A DNA stretch of 36,772 bases from Kiritimatiellia bacterium (GTDB lineage: Bacteria > Verrucomicrobiota > Kiritimatiellia > RFP12 > UBA1067). The notes beneath the pieces are model-generated. The model had not been told where the DNA came from, made no database searches, and saw only the letters and a program-made list of their open reading frames with translations. Made by a program: the position numbers and the translations under genes. This document shows, piece after piece, positions 35,901-36,772 of this stretch (positions are counted from its first letter, which is position 1; each line of letters starts with the position of its first letter). The stretch spans positions 1 through 36,772 of the forward strand of contig JAQUCE010000049.1 of assembly GCA_028686345.1 (NCBI GenBank), in the 5' to 3' direction.

Positions 35901-36205
35901 GTGCCGCGACTGCTTTGATTAAGCTTTGTAGAAAGGTCACCACGTAATATCACGCCCTCTTTGACTGTCACAGGAGACTCAATCCTGTAAAACCCGGCTG
36001 GAAGAAAAAGGGTGCCACCACCGTTGTCTGATATCCGGTCGATTGTTGCCTGCAACTGCGATGAACAATCACTTTCCTTTGCTGTCTCCAACTGAAAAAC
36101 TTGCTCTGCAATCACAAGGTCCGGTGTGTCAAAAACCGTTTTAACCAATTCAACGGCCAAAGATATGCTGACCAACAATGAGAAAAACAAAATCCGTATA
36201 TACAT
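32912..36205 (-). CDS. Secreted protein with two pectate-lyase-superfamily beta-helix domains
   Basis: The product has 1097 residues from ATG 36205, where a signal peptide (YIRILFFSLLVSISLAVEL) begins; the longer frame would start at a GTG 30 nt upstream. Two copies of a Pectate_lyase_3/GH55-like beta-helix module follow, about 405 residues apart: GGGTLFLPAGFYRI and GLRGLTFWYPEQ (about 60 and 130) against GGGTVYVPAGYYKF and GLRGLSFWYPEQ (about 468 and 535). A beta-sandwich (about 860-1020) and a C-terminal chitobiase-type unit (VVHYTLDGSNPA, about 1037-1097) complete it. The fold suggests binding or cleavage of a polysaccharide, but I cannot identify catalytic residues. It is the first gene of the carbohydrate block in the window, preceded by repeat-bearing non-coding DNA. 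Confidence 0.82.
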   Translation of the reverse strand: MYIRILFFSLLVSISLAVELVKTVFDTPDLVIAEQVFQLETAKESDCSSQLQATIDRISDNGGGTLFLPAGFYRIESPVTVKEGVILRGDLSTKLNQSSRGTVFKILAHRGEEDAAAAFTVQRGAGLRGLTFWYPEQTAVDPAQYPWTVRTANMAANDNQSVFDCVFVNSWKAICVGPEGNELHTFRRLKICALKTGIAIDSTTDIGRISEVLISPQVWIESGLLGAPAAEGADKFREWLLDSESVALIMGRSDWEYIWRLKVDGYNQGVVFIKGKRGTTNAVMAEGEITSCRTALRVEHLNAVGLSVYSSRLHGYNYAVAGEKTFDSVVQFHSCDFQAPIHNTGSGLFSLRSCSAQEVNAESGDLLLGATSFKKTILGAGVRCARVLGFDRKSSIVDNRSVNGDVEVASVWPAAIETSLVAPEPAPFRRPKSDGLLNVVDFGASSALADNSVAFQKALDAAGANKGGGTVYVPAGYYKFTGDIKVPSRVELRGCLDVPHHTISDGSVLMPSHNAGKENGPAFVQLSSDSGLRGLSFWYPEQPLNEPAAYPWCVQSQGKGCWIFDTNIGNAWQGVDFATFPNDGHVIQYLSGAMFKRGLFVGNCKKRGWVEDVQFNPHYMGRRSKKLPFKLGAGKQDAVLGLIEYQRQHLQGIIFRDCMDEQVRGTFLYAAHEGISFYGKNNAAVLMHGSDTVSRAAYLAASEGSKVSFALAQLVSLGAFTEGAIVTAREDRGVAVFQNSQIWAGNSTALFEGRGRTVMQQFVTRSGPVTVNAGRVDLEQGIFDLQQKEQLFINGDAAVSVASTVNQPGALNMGGNALAGSAFANSATPRQEIPNFGKDIRSVYQSSFERSDPPVPLQQIANPGGGLRKVSGSQIQSVKRDDARSGDQALLFKGLSEDPAYSFAYHVVSSEPVAVLPDTKLVYWKKPLNENGRSTAFDLYFQSKRALRSLPHGSSHHAGTKSGAVGQWVRIEVPLGSLSGDVIETIMVAYDTRSGGGPFEVLFDNVFIGAEISASAWQLQVVPAGGEVDRLQAVSIQHGADVVVHYTLDGSNPAADSKCYDAPFILPRKGPVELRYAPVGVDGTVSRMVFAVMYEVR

Positions 36206-36772
36206 GAAGATTCCCAAACAAAATACTGTGTTCACATGGCTGAATTGCGGGCATAGCCGGCGTTAGGCTCTCAGACAACATCTGATCCGACAAAGGCGTA
36301 GAATCAAAAAAAGTACATTACACTTTTATCAGCCGGATTGTCCAGTGGATATTTCTATGAAGCAATTAGCGGCTGCCAGGCGATTGTTCGTCAAAGGCGC
36401 ACCATTATCACTTTTAGTGTCACGTCTAAACAACCCGCTTGGAGCAGCCTAAAGGCTGAACAACAAACCTGTCGCCGAAGGCCACGACCGCGGTCGGCGC
36501 GTCAAGTGCTAATCAAGGAGGTCAGTCGCTATGCGGCTGACTACACCGCGTAAGCTGTTCACTCGCATGCCGCCTGCAGCCGCCCGCATAGCGAACGACT
36601 TCCTTGCCTCGCGTCTTGTCTCACACCTTGTCAAGCGGTACAAAGCTCCAGACCACTGGACATAGACGTGAAAAACTTAGTGTTTTTTGCCTTATTTTCC
36701 GAACAATAGTTCGTTTTATATTTGCACTTTACGCGCGCGTGTTGCGTGGTTAGTGCCCACTATGAATGAAGA
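36206..36772. other. Upstream region of the pectate-lyase-fold gene, repeat-bearing
   Basis: No confident gene lies in these 567 bp. A 5-bp palindrome TCAGA/TCTGA (36271-36285) may be part of the gene's regulatory region. A mosaic-repeat fragment (ACACTTTTATCAGCCGG, 36311-36337) and the inverted copy TGTCCAGTGG (36339-36348) follow. A CGACCGCGGTCG palindrome lies near 36485-36496, and a further mosaic-repeat copy at 36515-36666. The last 100 bp are A/T-rich; the final bases contain an ATG (36758-36760) that could open a plus-strand gene beyond the window, but nothing supports it. Confidence 0.6.
36515..36666 (+). repeat. Mosaic hairpin repeat, copy upstream of the pectate-lyase-fold gene
   Basis: Hairpin 1 lies at 36521-36541 (GTCAGTCGC, TAT, GCGGCTGAC), hairpin 2 at 36579-36599 (diverged arms around ATA), then CTCACACCTTGTCAAGCGG and the linker CACTGGACATAG (36654-36665). 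Compared with the tandem unit, everything between the AAGCTT of hairpin 3 and the CAGCTTCAA near the end is missing, as if deleted at the shared AGCTT. The element carries a perfect AAGGAGGT 8 nt before an ATG (36531), opening a 44-codon frame that ends at 36665. Substitutions against the other copies are spread over all codon positions, so I do not call it as a gene. Confidence 0.75.

Noticed and set aside
36700-36772. Start of a plus-strand gene at the right edge
   Set aside because: Only a few codons would be inside the window, with no ribosome site before the ATG.

Overview
The window is high-GC and carries 13 confident protein genes, all read from the minus strand, separated by unusually repeat-rich spacers. 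Several features point to the PVC group, most likely a Kiritimatiellota, Lentisphaerota or Verrucomicrobiota bacterium. These are a MoxR/DUF58/BatA/VWA operon ending in a DUF4175-like gene, a very large lamin-tail/CotH secreted protein ending in a typical verrucomicrobial beta-sandwich tail, a secreted pectate-lyase-fold protein, and a GH78 rhamnosidase beside an FAD-dependent oxidoreductase. The lineage is inferred from gene style; no rRNA gene is present.

Layout in transcription order (right to left). (1) 36205-21644 is a carbohydrate-acquisition block: a duplicated pectate-lyase-fold protein, an FAD-dependent oxidoreductase lipoprotein, a 1802-residue CotH/lamin-tail protein, and an alpha-L-rhamnosidase. 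All four have export signals, which suggests attack on rhamnose-containing plant or algal polysaccharide. (2) 21624-9709 is mostly housekeeping: uvrB, only 19 bp behind the rhamnosidase, then a giant AsmA-like envelope protein, single-chain purL, and a secreted prenyltransferase-like alpha/alpha-toroid protein. (3) 9619-1 is a five-gene Bat-type operon: MoxR ATPase, DUF58 protein, BatA-like VWA protein with an embedded PA14-like module, a second VWA membrane protein, and the start of a DUF4175-like membrane protein cut by the window edge. MoxR probably acts as a chaperone for the membrane VWA proteins.

The most unusual content is between the genes. One family is a 21-bp palindrome (arms CCACGGGG and CCCCGTGG around a 5-nt A/T-rich loop). 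It occurs 13 times at 6362-7283 with spacings that repeat as 71, 71, 86 bp (a 228-bp higher-order repeat), and five more times at 379-664. Both arrays sit in spacers of the Bat operon and nowhere else here. A second family is a mosaic element of about 240 bp with paired 9-bp hairpins closed by 3-nt loops. It is tandem at 18931-19560 and present as partial, cyclically permuted pieces at 10856-11096, 24998-25064, 25450-25560 and 36311-36666. All pieces lie in the same orientation, opposite to the genes. Further hairpins with 3-nt loops and short simple repeats sit at nearly every gene boundary. I found no tRNA, rRNA, transposase, integrase or CRISPR array.
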